Source of the DNA: Symsagittifera roscoffensis
Taxonomy: Eukaryota; Xenacoelomorpha; Acoela; Convolutidae
Assembly: GCF_963678635.1 (NCBI RefSeq)
Contig: NC_087064.1
Coordinates: 14,173,599-14,233,598 of the forward strand
Direction of reading: 5' to 3'
DNA length: 60,000 bases
Numbering within the stretch: position 1 is the stretch's first letter; every line of letters begins with the position of its first letter. This document shows positions 44,691 through 56,253 of this stretch, in pieces. The position numbers were made by a program, and so were the translations under genes. The notes beneath the pieces are model-generated. The model ran no database searches and was not told the DNA's origin. It saw only the letters and a program-made list of their open reading frames with translations.

Positions 44691-46992
44691 AAAAAAATTT
44701 TGTTCGGGTACTTCTGATACACCCGATCTAGAATCCAAAGTTGATCACAAATTTCCGGATCAAAGTGAGCTCTTATGATCCTGATAAGCACGCCTAATAT
44801 CCTAATATGATCTTAGTTAAATGGATATTTTCCGTCTCCCAAATTGCCACAGAAGGTTTCCTCAAGCTTCTAACAAGGAGGGTTGCTAAGAAGTTTAAGT
44901 CACTCCGGAGGGTTGTTAAGACACTTAGCCTACCTCGGAGGGTTACTTCGGAGGGTACCTTAATCACCCAAGTTACCTCGGAGGGTCCCCTTAAATTTAC
45001 TAAGGAGGGTCAATAAGATGCTTAATATGCTCCGGAGGGTTACTCCGGAGGGTACTTCCAAAATTTTCAAATTTCTGAACCTCACTTAGAAGGGCCTTCA
45101 ATTAACTTCAGGAAGCGTCAAAACAAGCTAAATTCTCTATGGGGGGCTGTTTTAACTTCTTTGGATGATCTCGTGGAAATTTTCCACTAAGGAGGGTTGC
45201 TAAGGGGTTTAGCTGACTCCGGAGGGTTACTTCGGAGGGTTCCCCAAAAATCAAGAAAAAAGGTTATGTTACCGCGATAAAGTCTCCAAAAGCGGTCTAC
45301 CTGACTTAAAACTAGGTTGGCTGACACGGTCAACCTTCCCAGTTGGATAAAAAGGTGTTTTGATAAAATTTTCCGCCGCTCGGAGGGTTAACTGTAATTT
45401 GGACCCTCCGAACCAACAAATTCTAAAAATTTTTCTTTTCCGAGATTATCAACCCAAAAACGGTTGCGGTCCGGAAAAGTGGTCCAAAACGTCGACTTAT
45501 GCTACCAAAATTATCCCGATTGGTTGGCTAGTCTTTGAGAAATTGCCAAAAACGTGTTTGTCCAAATGGCCTCTTTTTACCACCTATATAGGTTCTGAGA
45601 AACTTTTCCCGCAATTCCTATCGAAAGTGCCTAAAAATAATTGAAACGAGCGTAGTAGCCCCGTACGGCACTGGAATAGTAAAAAAACTTGATCAAAATT
45701 GGTTTGGAGACAAAAATTTGGCCAATAACTATCAAATTTGGACCCTCCGGTTCCTTCCTTTTCCAATCCTTAAGTCGTTAGCTCTATCCAAGGAGCCAAT
45801 CGGAGGGTTACTCAAGAATTTCTCTAGTAACCGAGCACATTATGCTAGCACGCTCCTAACGCAAAAAAGTTTATTGCTCTAACTCTAAAAACTCAAAAAC
45901 TCGATCCCCAAAACGGATTGACAAAATTCAGAAAATTATCGAAATTTTGACCGAAAAATTTTGGTTTTTTCCAACTTCTACTGAGTCTTCTCTCACGCGG
46001 TTTCTTTAGTTAGGGGGATCGAACTACGTAGCTACTCTCTATATAAAAGCTTTTTGTTGTTCGGAAATTTGGGGGTCTACAGTTTGATCGAAAATCGATG
46101 ATTTTCGACAAAATTGGGTGTTTTTTTGGGTCTAATTGAGGAGATAAGTAATATGTAATAAGAATAATAACCTATTAGTAGTCGTTAATGAATAGTACTA
46201 TACCCTCCTTTGCACCAAAATACCCGAATTAAGACCCTTAACTCGGAAATTAGTAATCGATGGAGGGTACAATCGGACCGCGCCAATCGTGCCCCCCACC
46301 ACTTAAGTTTTAATGAAATAGTACCCGAACGATACTAAAACTGCTTCAACGATACCCAACAGTCGTTGCGGATGTTGTCCGTGATGTCCCTGTTGAGTGT
46401 GGAACACGTTGATCAGCTTGCCACTCCACCCTCCGGTCACCGGCAAAATCACCATTAACGTGCTTAAACACTCAAATTACACTCGAGGGATGGTATCCAA
46501 CCCTTCACCAAAACACACAATCTTTCTATCAGAAACGATATAAATCAATCTGAAACAACAACAAATAGGAAGGTCAGATCACATCTCGTCCGGAAATAAC
46601 ATATAAACTGTCACTTTATGTTTTTTTTTTTACTATTTTTGGTCTTTTTTGGATTTTTTACTGTTTTTTGTACTTTTTTGTTTTCAAATAAATTTATTTT
46701 TGGCTTTTTCTTGGTTATACACTATTTTTGTTTGGTTTTACGCTTTCTCTTTAGTTGTTTTTGGTCCCGGGACCTCGGGACAAGCGGGCTCATGACTTCC
46801 CACCTAACCCTCCGGCCCCCGGAATTTTCGGTGTTAACGAAGTTAAAAAGCTAAATAGTACTGGACGGAGGGTACGCACCTTCCCCCCAGTACAATAACG
46901 GTCATTAAGGCCTCTACCTCGGGCTTACGCCCGGAGCGGAGGGTTCGTCGCTGAAACGCTTGCTGATCATGATGGTCGTATGCCTTTGACAG

Positions 46993-47010
46993 GCCCACCC
47001 AGGAGCGCCA
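46993..47010 (-). other. Primer-binding site (PBS) of element C
   Basis: On the minus strand TGGCGCTCCTGGGTGGGC, 12 nt inside the 5' LTR end (spacer TAGACGTTTTTA). The first 15 bases equal the PBS of element A, and the spacer is also nearly the same. Confidence 0.65.
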
Positions 47011-47022
47011 TAAAAACGTCTA

Positions 47023-47889
47023 TGTAACATTCGCCCAAATACTACACAGCGACGGAGCGTAGAAAAAGTACCTATTAACGACTGGCAGGCGTCAGTTACC
47101 TTAATCCTACTCGCTTTTCACCGTCTCGACCTTGCCAGTTGATTTTCTGGTCTGTCTAGGGCAAAGTAAAAAGTTACCATTTTTAGGCCATCAGTCAAAC
47201 GACTTTTGATCAGCTTTCGTTTACATGCGAACACAACCACATAGCTGAGTCTCGGATCCTCAGACTACGTGATTGTCATTAAAAACACGGCTCGAACAAC
47301 CTATTTTAATATGTTTTTGTGTGACATTGGAGATGGATTGACCCTTTCCTCTTTCTAGCTACTCATATTCTAAAATATCAAGTTACACCGATGTTAATTT
47401 AAAGTTTCACGAAATCCAAGTAGCTATACAGTCAGTTTTATACAGTCCCTTCACATAAACAGTCTCTGGGGGACCAAGCCTCCGCTCCCGTGATATTCCA
47501 GCGATAACGCTCTTATCTCTCCTAATTTGCGTCCCGGGAGGGTTCCGTGGAATACTCCTTCCCCACTGAAGCTTCCTTGTCCACTAGTATCCGCTGACAA
47601 GTGTCTTATCGTGCGTTGTTGCCACGATAAGAGGCTTCGTATTTTCCGTCTCTTGTACGACTGTTTTTCACAATATTTGTCGTTGTTCTGATTTTCTCAG
47701 CTTTTTTTGTCAAAATGGCCGTTTTTCGTATTTCTGAGAAATATCAACTTGAAAATCGAAATTTTAAAAATAAAAATATTCCAGAATATTCTGACCCTCC
47801 TTTCAAGCACTTTTTTGCTGTTAAGGCCTTTTCTCTCTGATTCGTGCTTCGTCGGAAGGTTGCGCTGTGCCATCTGGCAGAATGGCACA
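47023..47889 (-). repeat. Element C 5' LTR
   Basis: 867 bp; minus strand begins TGTGCCATTC and ends GAATGTTACA, so it is flanked by an imperfect inverted repeat with TG...CA ends. TATAAAA box at 47436-47442 (minus strand). It lacks 17 bp present in the 3' LTR, which removes one side of the AATCCAT hairpin. Confidence 0.92.
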
Positions 47890-48354
47890 AGTTTCAGTTC
47901 CGAAACCCTTCCGGATTCTTGAATCCACTGAACCAAGCTCGTTAATCTTGACTTCTTGGTAATCCGGAAGGCTATCTTCCACCCTTCACCGTTGTCTGCA
48001 ACGGCCTTGCAACTATTGTAGCGACACAATAGTTGCAACTCGGAACGTCCTTCTGTTTTTCTCTGTTGTTTTTCTATCACAATCTTCGTTGTTTTCGTCA
48101 GTGCGACTATCGTTCTTCTGTTGCTTTTTAGCTTTTTCTGCCAAAATGGCCGTTTCTGACGTTTCTCAGAAATGTTACGTAATCACTTCGAAAATTTAAA
48201 AATTAGCAATTTCCGAATCCTTCAACCTTCACGTTTTGTTCAATCGTTCAAATAACGTTCTTAATCCTTAAAAATCACTAATCCGGAAGGCTCGCTGCTA
48301 AAATTTCGAAATCTGCAGAGATTGCATTTTGGCACATTCTGGTCGAATGTCACA
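47890..48354 (-). repeat. Element D 3' LTR, 5' part
   Basis: The minus strand begins TGTGACATTCG directly after the PPT. The last about 267 bp (47890 to about 48156) also occur at 23366-23632. The missing 3' part is probably 22909-23632 on the other side of element C. Confidence 0.8.
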
Positions 48355-48355
48355 T

Positions 48356-48367
48356 ACTCCCCGGACA
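48356..48367 (-). other. Polypurine tract (PPT) of element D
   Basis: TGTCCGGGGAGT on the minus strand, one base before the LTR start TGTGAC; identical to the PPT of C. Confidence 0.65.
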
Positions 48368-49173
48368 ATCCGGTCAATGTCCTCATTGAATCACGCAATG
48401 TTCGTAAAATAGATACAGTGTCATCGAACAGAATTTACAAAATGCACGAAATTACCTTTATCCACGTCACATCGACTCACTGCAGAATATACATGGCATC
48501 ATACTACATCACTATAGCCTTCAAATTCTTTCATCAATCTGCACATTGAGGATATGACCTAAGATAAAAACATTTTTTCTGACTTCCAATGTCAATGTCC
48601 CGATTAAAACTTTTTATCTTAGATTTAAAAGGTGTTGGCTTGCAGGACAGTCCTGCCAACCAACAAGCTAAAATTATCCGACTATGCTTCTCCCTTCGGA
48701 AATCTTGCTTGTTATTGTCCTGAATACTAAAACTAAGAAACTCTGTGTTTAGAAAGAACAATGAAACAATCTCCCTCTTCGAGAGATCACCCAAGCCTTC
48801 CATGCCACCACAAAGTGATCAGTTCTCCTAGCTGATTAAAAACAGTCATGTAGGCTGGAATATTTAAATATACTCCTTCACTTAAGCCTTTCTAAATAAA
48901 CAGTAAGTGAGTGTCTCTAAAGCCACTCAACTAAAATCAAAATGCAAATTTATAAATGCAACAATCTCAGAACTCAACTAAATGTTTCAGTTTTCAATTA
49001 CAACTTGGTTGCTTGGTTTCTCTGAGTTTTTTTCACACACATAAAACAATTCTGAGTTTTAACTTTTTCTTCATTACTCCTTTGTTTTCTTCTTTTTTCG
49101 TCGTTAAGAAGTTCTAAAACTTCTAAATTCTTCTAATTTCATCTCTTTTTTCATCTTGCTTTTCGGTCATCCG
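48368..49173 (-). other. Element D 3' untranslated region
   Basis: About 800 nt between the end of ORF2 and the PPT, with patches of similarity to the 3' UTR of C. No gene seen; the 89-codon frame at 48534-48803 is not conserved in C. Confidence 0.6.
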
Positions 49174-49860
49174 TCAATGCTCCATTTCTTCCTCCTGTGA
49201 TACTGACTCTGCACTCTCAGTTTCCGTATCTTGCAACACGTCATTAGCTATCCTGACGCTGCTGGAAGCCGTCCTCCAACACTTCTGCTCTTCTACCCTC
49301 TGTTTGCAACAAGGTAGGGGATCCACGTTAGATTCTCTGTTCCTGCAGAAGCTGTTGTGGAGACACAACGTCACGTTTCTCTCCAAATCCTCCTTTAACA
49401 TCTCTGCCTTCTCCTTTCCACTACGTTCACTCGTCCTGGGATTTTTTTTCACAGCGGCGGTCACTGCATTCCGATGAGTCACGAGAGCTCCTGCTCCAAT
49501 GTCAAGCTGATATTCACTGTACACTCTGCCGTGCTTCGACATATGCTTTTTCGCATACTCGTACAACCATGCAGTCATGTTAGCTCTGAACCATGGCATC
49601 AATCGTTTCCTTGCCCATATCTTCTTCACTTCCATCGGAATGTTTAGAATTTTGCACATTGTCTCAAAAAGATCTAAATCTTTTAGACAATCTAATTTCC
49701 GCAACTGTTCTCTCGTCGGTGCCTCCTGTCTATTATTTTCTCTCACATGAGCTTCCAGCCATCGTATCGCCATCTTAACCCCCACTATCACTATTGTTAT
49801 GGGCTGTGATGAATCTGGTAAACCCATGGAGAGCAGCTCTCCAGAGTCCCAGTTCAACAT
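49174..49860 (-). pseudogene. Element D ORF2, C-terminal piece
   Basis: 228 codons, in frame with 49882-50922 and separated from it by a stop. It contains PWFRANMTAWLYE, LTHRNAVT and CLHNSFC, and ends with a Glu/Ser-rich tail that C lacks. It gives the likely natural C-terminus of ORF2 in this subgroup. Function unknown. Confidence 0.7.
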
Positions 49861-49881
49861 CAGATTACTACGCTTGGGATA

Positions 49882-50922
49882 CTACCAGGTCTGCAGCAAG
49901 CAGTGGCAAGGAAACTCGTAGTGTGTCAACATGATGCTCCTCCAATTACGTTTTCCCGAAGCTTCCAGTAATGGTTCCACTTCCATCATCACTCGGTGGA
50001 CTTCATCATTCTCATCTACTGCATTGTAATCTGTGACAGTTGATCCTCTCTGTTTCTGTCTCTCAAAGTCACTGAAGTTCCCGCTCACATATCCCATGAA
50101 CTTCTTTCCTAGTATTGACTCCAATTCTTCTTTGGTTCTTTCTGGAACTGCTGAGAACATCTTACATAGTAACTCGTATGACTTCTCGGACATTCTTGCC
50201 AGTCTCACACACTTCGGCACTGAGAAGGCCTGATCCACGATCGTTCTCGTACTCTTTACGTCCACAGCTACGAAATGTACAGGGTATCTGCTCTTGCACA
50301 TTGGAGCCAATGTTGAACCCACCAAATATCGTGCTCCTGATGGTCTACAATAAGTCTCACTGTGTCTAATGTTGATTTCCGTCTCGATTGCTTCCCTCCA
50401 TTTTCCTATGCATTTCTGCTCAGTCTGCAGAACTCCTGGGAATACTTCTACACTGATGGCTGTGACCATCTCATGTTTCTGTTCTAGATTCAATAGTGAC
50501 TCTAAAGAACCAAACATGCTGTAGAATCCTAGTGCAGTCACTAGATTCACATCGGTTCCTCCATGGCAATCTGCTATCAGTTCCGTTTCTGTTCTTGCTT
50601 TCATCACTACGTTTCCAAACAAAACCGTCAATTGCTTGTGTTGTTTCTCCAGGGTCTTCACACAGTCCAGACTTCCACAAACGTGACCCTCCAGTCCACA
50701 AACTTCCGCCAGACAGCTACCAGGTTTGACCCAGTCTTCTGGTCCCCAGCCAGGCAACTCCACTTTATCTTCTCCGTTGCTCTTAGAGGCCGTTATCATC
50801 ACATTATATATGATGTCGAGGTCACGCAGGTTACAGTCTGCATTCAGTTCCCTCTGTACGTCTTGTGTCGCCCGTAATTTTGAGTCAGCGTTGGGACTAG
50901 GACACCATGATGGCCTCATCAA
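49882..50922 (-). pseudogene. Element D ORF2, piece with complete Cys/His cluster
   Basis: 346 codons in frame with its neighbours. It has CX4CX4HXCX4C (CLAEVCGLEGHVCGSLDC), TALGF, SVPKCVRLARMS and EFPCHCLLQTW. A stop at 49882-49884 ends it in W*YP, where A and C read WYP. Unknown function; zinc binding is inferred from the cluster. Confidence 0.72.
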
Positions 50923-51093
50923 TTCTCACACTGCCATCAAGCTGGTTCTCAGTAATTCATCTGAGAATCCCAACCCAAACTCCACTCTTTTGTCGGATTT
51001 TGGTACTGAAGGTGCAGTCACCTCTTCTTCCAAGACCAGTCCCAATTTGGCCTGTGGATTGTTAACGCTCTTAATCGTTACAACTCTGGACGT

Positions 51094-51870
51094 TCAGAAT
51101 CTTAGCAACACCGCCTGCTCATAATCGAAGAAGCAATCGCATATGTCTTCACTCAGGAAAGGATTGTACGCGATCCCTATGATCCCGGATACGTAGCTAT
51201 ACGATTTCTTCTTGATCGGTCCACAGTATTCACTGGATTTCGGCAGTGCCCCCATAGATTCTTTAGCGAGTCTCAGCTCCTTGTTTGAGAATCTCCTGAT
51301 TTCGTCTATCTTTCTCATGGGTTCTAATTCCTCGGGTTCTTTCATGTTCACCCTCATCGGTTTACTTTGCTGCATATCCAGCAGTGCTAGCAAGAATAAG
51401 GCTTTTGCTCGCTCATCGCCTTCCCTGAACATTTTAACACAGGTGTTTAATGCAGGTACTGAAATCTGCTCTATCAGGAATCGAATGAAACAGAGAGCGT
51501 CTCTCCGCTTCGCACACGCTACTGCTGCTCCCTCCTAGACTATCAGATCCCTCAGGTTCGTCATAAGGAAAACCTTCTCTTCTTTCGACCTCTTCCTTTC
51601 TTCTGAATCATACTCTTCGCGAGTCAGTCCCATCATGCACCAGGCGAACCTGAGTTGTAACTCTGTCCTTATGTAAGGTACTGCCACGAGAGCATGTATT
51701 CTTGGCGTAGTCCTCGTTTCTTCTTCGAAATACCTTAATACTACTGCTTTCCATGAAAGGCTCACCAACTGCTCCATTGTTTCTGCCTGTATGTCAGACG
51801 ACGCTAAAGTCCCGTACGTCTTCTGCTTGAGGGTGGTGCCTTGCAACATCGTTTCCAGATAACCCTCCAT
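51094..51870 (-). pseudogene. Element D ORF2, two short pieces (51535-51870 and 51094-51432)
   Basis: Both are in the main ORF2 frame and are separated by stops. They match C around SWKAVVLRYFEEE and the GIAYNPF block (YVSGIIGIAYNPF). Sequence between 51094 and 50922 continues the homology with further stops. No domain recognised. Confidence 0.6.
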
Positions 51871-51983
51871 GGCTTTTTCGTCTTCCAGGCCATCACATAC
51901 CCTCTAGCCGAGTTTCGGTATTCTAACATCTCCATGTATCCACCGGTGGGTTCATCTATCAACACAGTCTCCGACACTGTTAG

Positions 51984-53549
51984 TCAGTTATATTCCACTG
52001 GTATTAGTTGTCCTGCGACACTTCCCTTTCCGCGATTCATGGGAGATGGCTTAAAGTCTTTCATTGTGCTCTCTTCACATTGGCTGAGTATTTCCATTTC
52101 TAAGGTTGCTCCAGTCAGAGTGCGGTCACTCCTTTTGGATTTATAACCTGTTGACTTTATCCCCGCCATGAGAATGGGTGGCACCATCGCTATATCAGTT
52201 AACATTTTATCTGTGCCAGACAGTTGATAATCACCTTGCCCCAAATCCATGACCTCCTCAACTCGTTTCCTTTTCGCTGAATTACCAGCTTTCATCAATA
52301 TTTCTGAATCCACCTTCGTCTTTCCAACTCTCCTCGGCATCACTCTGCTGCCTAACTTCATTTTCATTGCATTGATTTTATCAATCACCAATTTTGATCG
52401 CATCGTCCCTCTCCTGGTTCTTGACAGATACACCACCTCTCCTTTATCGTCCTGCGGTGTCATCTTGATGGGAGAATTCGCTTCACTTTCATCAGTGGCC
52501 GAGTCGATCAACAACTCACTCAGTCTCCCTTCACAATCATCAAGCTTGTCAAGTACTTCTCTCATCAAGGGTTGGTTGAGACCCGTTTTCAGAATAGAGT
52601 GGATCCCATAGCTTTGAACCACGGTCCAGACTTCTTCCATAAACGCCACTCTGTCCAGTTTGCATCCCGTCCTACTCTCGTGGTCTCGGTGATGTACTTC
52701 CCATTCTTCTTCGGCCAGCGTTCCCAAGAAAGGTACTCTGGCTGAGGCCTCTATTCTTCTCCTCCTAGGTGATTCCATGAGGATTCTCTGGTCGTTATTT
52801 CTTGAATTGCCAGGAGAGCTGCTCTCCGGCAAATTCCGTTTCATTTCCATAAAGGCTGACGGAGGCTCCAGTGTCGAGATGCCTTCATCCGCTGGTTCAG
52901 TCGTTTCCAACGTATCTGCATTGTTCTCAAGATCACTGAAGATATTGAAATCCAGGCTGGATGTTCCTCCTGTCGATGCCCTGTCGTCTTCCCCACCAGC
53001 TTGATCTTGTTGCATGGGTTCTTCGGTTTGACGGCTTCCTCCCTGTCCGTCATCTCCTTCTGACTTATCCTTGTCCGAGCTCGATGATCCTTTTTCATCA
53101 TTGTTGGCTTCTTCCTGGAATCTCGGTATAAGCAATGTACCGGCCGATTTATCTTCCTCTTCTCCATGGACCACTTTGATTTCTTCGCAGCCGAAGGGTG
53201 CTAGGAAGGTTCTCGTCTGCAGTATTCCTCCCACTTTCATCTCCTGTTTTACACTGGTCAGGATTAATGAGGCTTCAGGCAATTCGGTCCTGCCTCTCAT
53301 CCTCATCGGAGCTAAGCCTAATCCCTTCCATTCCTCATCAAATCTTCCAGGCTTGGGAGTCGCGGCGTTGCTTATTCGCCTTCTCGTCGCTTGATCCGTG
53401 TATGCAAATCGTGTGTACTGTAACACGGCGGCATTTCTCCCTACAAAGTATGAATCCATCGTTCCCACGAAATTCCCTACTCTCCTTTCGTTGGTTTCGA
53501 ATGCTCTTAATCTAGGAGTCTGTACCACGGAAACTGCTCCGAGCAACAT
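51984..53549 (-). pseudogene. Element D ORF2, middle piece in a shifted frame
   Basis: 521 codons in a frame different from the flanking pieces, so frameshifts lie near 53560 and near 51900. It contains an acidic Asp/Ser linker, SPRRRRIEAS, GTLAEEEWE and GLNQPLMREVL, which match C (GLNQPIMRDVL). Basic and serine-rich linkers follow. Unknown function. Confidence 0.65.
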
Positions 53550-53568
53550 CCTTCTTATCAGAGGGAAT

Positions 53569-54363
53569 TCAGGGATTGCCTCCGGCAGCTTCTTTTAATC
53601 GCCCCAGTCCTTCGTGTCCTCTTTCTACTTCTCCCATGCGATCACGGAAGTGATCGTCAAAATTGATGACTGTCATCTGTGGCTCCGATATTTTCGCAAG
53701 TAAAAGATCTTTACTCATGAGCTCCCGCAATGTGTGCTGCTCACACCAGTTCAGTGTACTACCATCCACTGCCGATATGAGGTTCAGGTGCAGCACCGAC
53801 CTCCTATATGCTTCCACCTTAACATCAGGGAACGCAAACATGACTGCTGGTCCTTAGATCACTGTCACGAACTCCGTGACTACTCTGATCAGCGCCAAGG
53901 GATCGGTCCTCATAGCCAAACTCAGGTCGGTTAACAGCGGCATGCCTCCAACATGTCGTCTAACATCTTCCTCTCTTTCAATCGTCTCGTCTTCTCCCGT
54001 TCCAAAGCGATTTTGTTGTAAGAGATACTGGATAAGAGTGTGTCTCAGGTCTCTTATCTTGTTCCACGAGTCCGTGGATTTCTTCATATCCAAGTTCCTC
54101 ACTCTCTCTCTCATCTGCTCTGGACAACGTGCCAGTTTCATCAGTCCTACCAAGTTTCCGTGGGTAATTGCAATCAATGTCAGAAGTCCGTCTAGCCGCA
54201 GGTTCTGGATTCCATCGGTGAGCAGTATCGCCGGTCCTTTCACGAAACTTTCTGCTCCGAATGTCACGAACAAGGCTATTAGTTCCACTATCGATACTTC
54301 CACTACTGCTTGGAGGAATTCTTTTATCAAGTAGTGCGAGACTTTCGGGTAAACTTTTGCCAA
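53569..54363 (-). pseudogene. Element D ORF2, two pieces after the second SGNH domain (53854-54363 and 53569-53841)
   Basis: Both are in the main frame, separated by a stop at 53854-53856 and preceded by one at 54376-54378. Blocks shared with A and C: ALFVTFG, FVKGPA, RLDGLLTL, QYLLQQNR, GMPLLTDL, RTDPLALI and LNWCEQ. Function unknown. Confidence 0.68.
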
Positions 54364-54375
54364 GAAGGACGCGGT

Positions 54376-56253
54376 TCATCCGGCTCCCAACCCTTCTAGC
54401 ATGCTGTCTGTTCTCTCAAAGCCCTCCTGTCCTTTCACTTCCTGGGTCCAGAAGGTTTCCAGAGTAATCTGACACATCCTGTTCACAAATTCAGCGGTAT
54501 TTTCTCCGGCATTTTCCGCCAGGTTCACCTCCTTCAACAAGTAGGCATGTATCTTTGTGATCATCACGGGGCCTTGCTCAAAAGCGTCTGCACCCAATGC
54601 CGCTACTCTAGGGTTCAGGTGTAGCCACTGGTTGGCTTCCGGCTTGGTTCTCAGAACCATCGCCTCCAGATGAGCTCTCGTCTCTAGTGAATTTTTCCTT
54701 CTTGTGTCTTCACCTGCCACTTCCATTGCTCGGAACCATAAGTCGTTGGATATTGCCGCGATCACTCGATGGTCGTCGTCTATTCCCGGTTTCAGTTTGA
54801 GTTGTCGACTGAAATTGGACAGTTCCAACCCCAGCACCTCGTCCAACACTAACATGTGTAGCGCATGGTCCTTGAGTCCTCTCATCGCGTTTGAGATATC
54901 TGACCATGCTGCAGGCAGTTCAGCCTTAAGTGGCCTCAGGTTCTCCATCTCTATCATGCGATTTGGGGCTGATATGATCACATCATATTTTCCTTCCGAA
55001 AGTAAGGCCACAATCGCATACACAAATTTCAGTCCATCCGGGAGATGTGCATATCCCGGAGACAACGCGAATAATACTCTCAGTGTCACTTTATTGAATG
55101 ACCCCTCCTTCGTCGCGTCCACCACTTCACCCATCGACTCAAGGATATCTTTTATCGCTGGCCATACAGCGTTCTCTGCTGTTGTAGGATCTCTGAGTCT
55201 GCTCAGAAAACCTCTACTGTGTAGATGGTCATTGATGCCAGCAAACACAATCGTAATTGGGTTCATTTCCGTCTGCCTCTGTACCCCTATAGCCAAAGAT
55301 ATCGATTGCAGTAGGACCAGGTCGACCGCTGCCAACATTATGACGTCCGGCCAAAACAAAGACTTGGAGGTGTACACGAACTCTGAATTCGCTACTACCA
55401 TAATCTTGGCCTTCCTCATCTCTGCTTTGTCATAGGCGGCGAAGATGGTCTCATCTTTCTTTATCGCTACCAATCCGCCATATCTTTGGGCATCACAATC
55501 TTGATTCACTAGTTTTGGGTATACTCTTTCCTTCACATGACCAGGGGGTGTCGTCAGCTGCCTGAATATCTTCACGTGTTGTCCAATCGGCGCTCTCGTC
55601 GTCAGGAATCTTCCTGGTCTCTCTTCACGATTCCCCTCATCATGATTCAGCCTCACATCTTGCAATGGTCTCGCATTCACTGTTCCCATCGTGTTGTTAG
55701 AGGGCAGTCCCTCCAAGTCAGCAAATCTCAAGGCCGTCGTGGAGCTGAAATTTATGCTAGCGGCTATCAACCAGTCTACGCCGGTTATCGAGTACAATCT
55801 GCTGACGGATAGCGTCGCTCCATGCAGCATCCTCCTTGCATCTTCGATGAAGCTTACCCTCTCGAGATCCAGCTTCATTAGCTCGTCTTTGTATATATGC
55901 CAGGGAGACGGTATCGGTCTTGACCACATCAATGAGACTCTGCTCGGACGTCTCTCCTCTCGACTGGTACTTGTCGTCTCCGATCTAGTGTCCGATCTAG
56001 ACGTGCCGGCTGTTTCTTCGATTGGGTTGACAGGTCCTATTCTTCTCCTAGGATAGATGGTCCTCCTCATCGGGGCTTCTCCCAATCGATCCTGTACGTC
56101 TTTCCTTTGACCTGGTTCGCTGGAGCTTTGTTGCCTGTAGTTCGTGACGGCCGGGACCGTACCCAAGCGTGTTTCCAGGCTAGGAGGCACAAAGGTGGTA
56201 ATCACCGCGTCACTCACTGTTCCTTCTTCCTTCAGCACTCCTGTGCACTCCAC
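54376..56253 (-). CDS. Element D ORF2, second SGNH-like domain
   Basis: 625 codons. The N-terminal about 110 residues are an Arg/Ser-rich linker. A conserved DWL block follows, then the SGNH-like domain with block I VVANSEF, block III GINDHLH and block V DDDH (GIDDDH), followed by LWFRAME. Nucleophile Ser, GxND and DxxH positions are all present, so this domain could be catalytic. The upstream end is a frameshift near 56220-56250 from the SGNH1 piece; the downstream end is a stop at 54376-54378. Confidence 0.78.
   Translation of the reverse strand: MECTGVLKEEGTVSDAVITTFVPPSLETRLGTVPAVTNYRQQSSSEPGQRKDVQDRLGEAPMRRTIYPRRRIGPVNPIEETAGTSRSDTRSETTSTSREERRPSRVSLMWSRPIPSPWHIYKDELMKLDLERVSFIEDARRMLHGATLSVSRLYSITGVDWLIAASINFSSTTALRFADLEGLPSNNTMGTVNARPLQDVRLNHDEGNREERPGRFLTTRAPIGQHVKIFRQLTTPPGHVKERVYPKLVNQDCDAQRYGGLVAIKKDETIFAAYDKAEMRKAKIMVVANSEFVYTSKSLFWPDVIMLAAVDLVLLQSISLAIGVQRQTEMNPITIVFAGINDHLHSRGFLSRLRDPTTAENAVWPAIKDILESMGEVVDATKEGSFNKVTLRVLFALSPGYAHLPDGLKFVYAIVALLSEGKYDVIISAPNRMIEMENLRPLKAELPAAWSDISNAMRGLKDHALHMLVLDEVLGLELSNFSRQLKLKPGIDDDHRVIAAISNDLWFRAMEVAGEDTRRKNSLETRAHLEAMVLRTKPEANQWLHLNPRVAALGADAFEQGPVMITKIHAYLLKEVNLAENAGENTAEFVNRMCQITLETFWTQEVKGQEGFERTDSMLEGLGAG

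Larger units (their letters stand above)
43958..46992 (-). other. Element C 5' leader (untranslated)
   Basis: About 3 kb between PBS and gag without a credible gene. It has a diverged tandem repeat of about 180 bp (44340-44690), two related hairpins, and about 20 copies of a CGGAGGGT-like word between 44870 and 46945. A 78-codon T-rich frame at 46618-46854 is low-complexity and not called. Confidence 0.65.
23645..47889 (-). mobile_element. Element C: complete giant Ty3/gypsy-like LTR retrotransposon, about 24.2 kb
   Basis: Bounded by two LTRs of 882 bp (left, 3') and 867 bp (right, 5') that differ by about two substitutions, a 17-bp and a 2-bp indel, and the terminal three bases. Reading from right to left: LTR, PBS, 3-kb leader, gag, pol, ORF2, 3' UTR, PPT, LTR. 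Gag-pol carries at least four nonsense codons and one frameshift; ORF2 has about four frameshifts and an in-frame stop. No target site duplication is seen; both flanks are pieces of a B-type LTR that overlap each other by about 267 bp. Confidence 0.92.

Noticed and set aside
46618-46854. 78-codon Phe-rich hydrophobic frame in the leader of C as a membrane peptide
   Set aside because: It is translated from a T-rich low-complexity stretch on the strand opposite to the element's genes.
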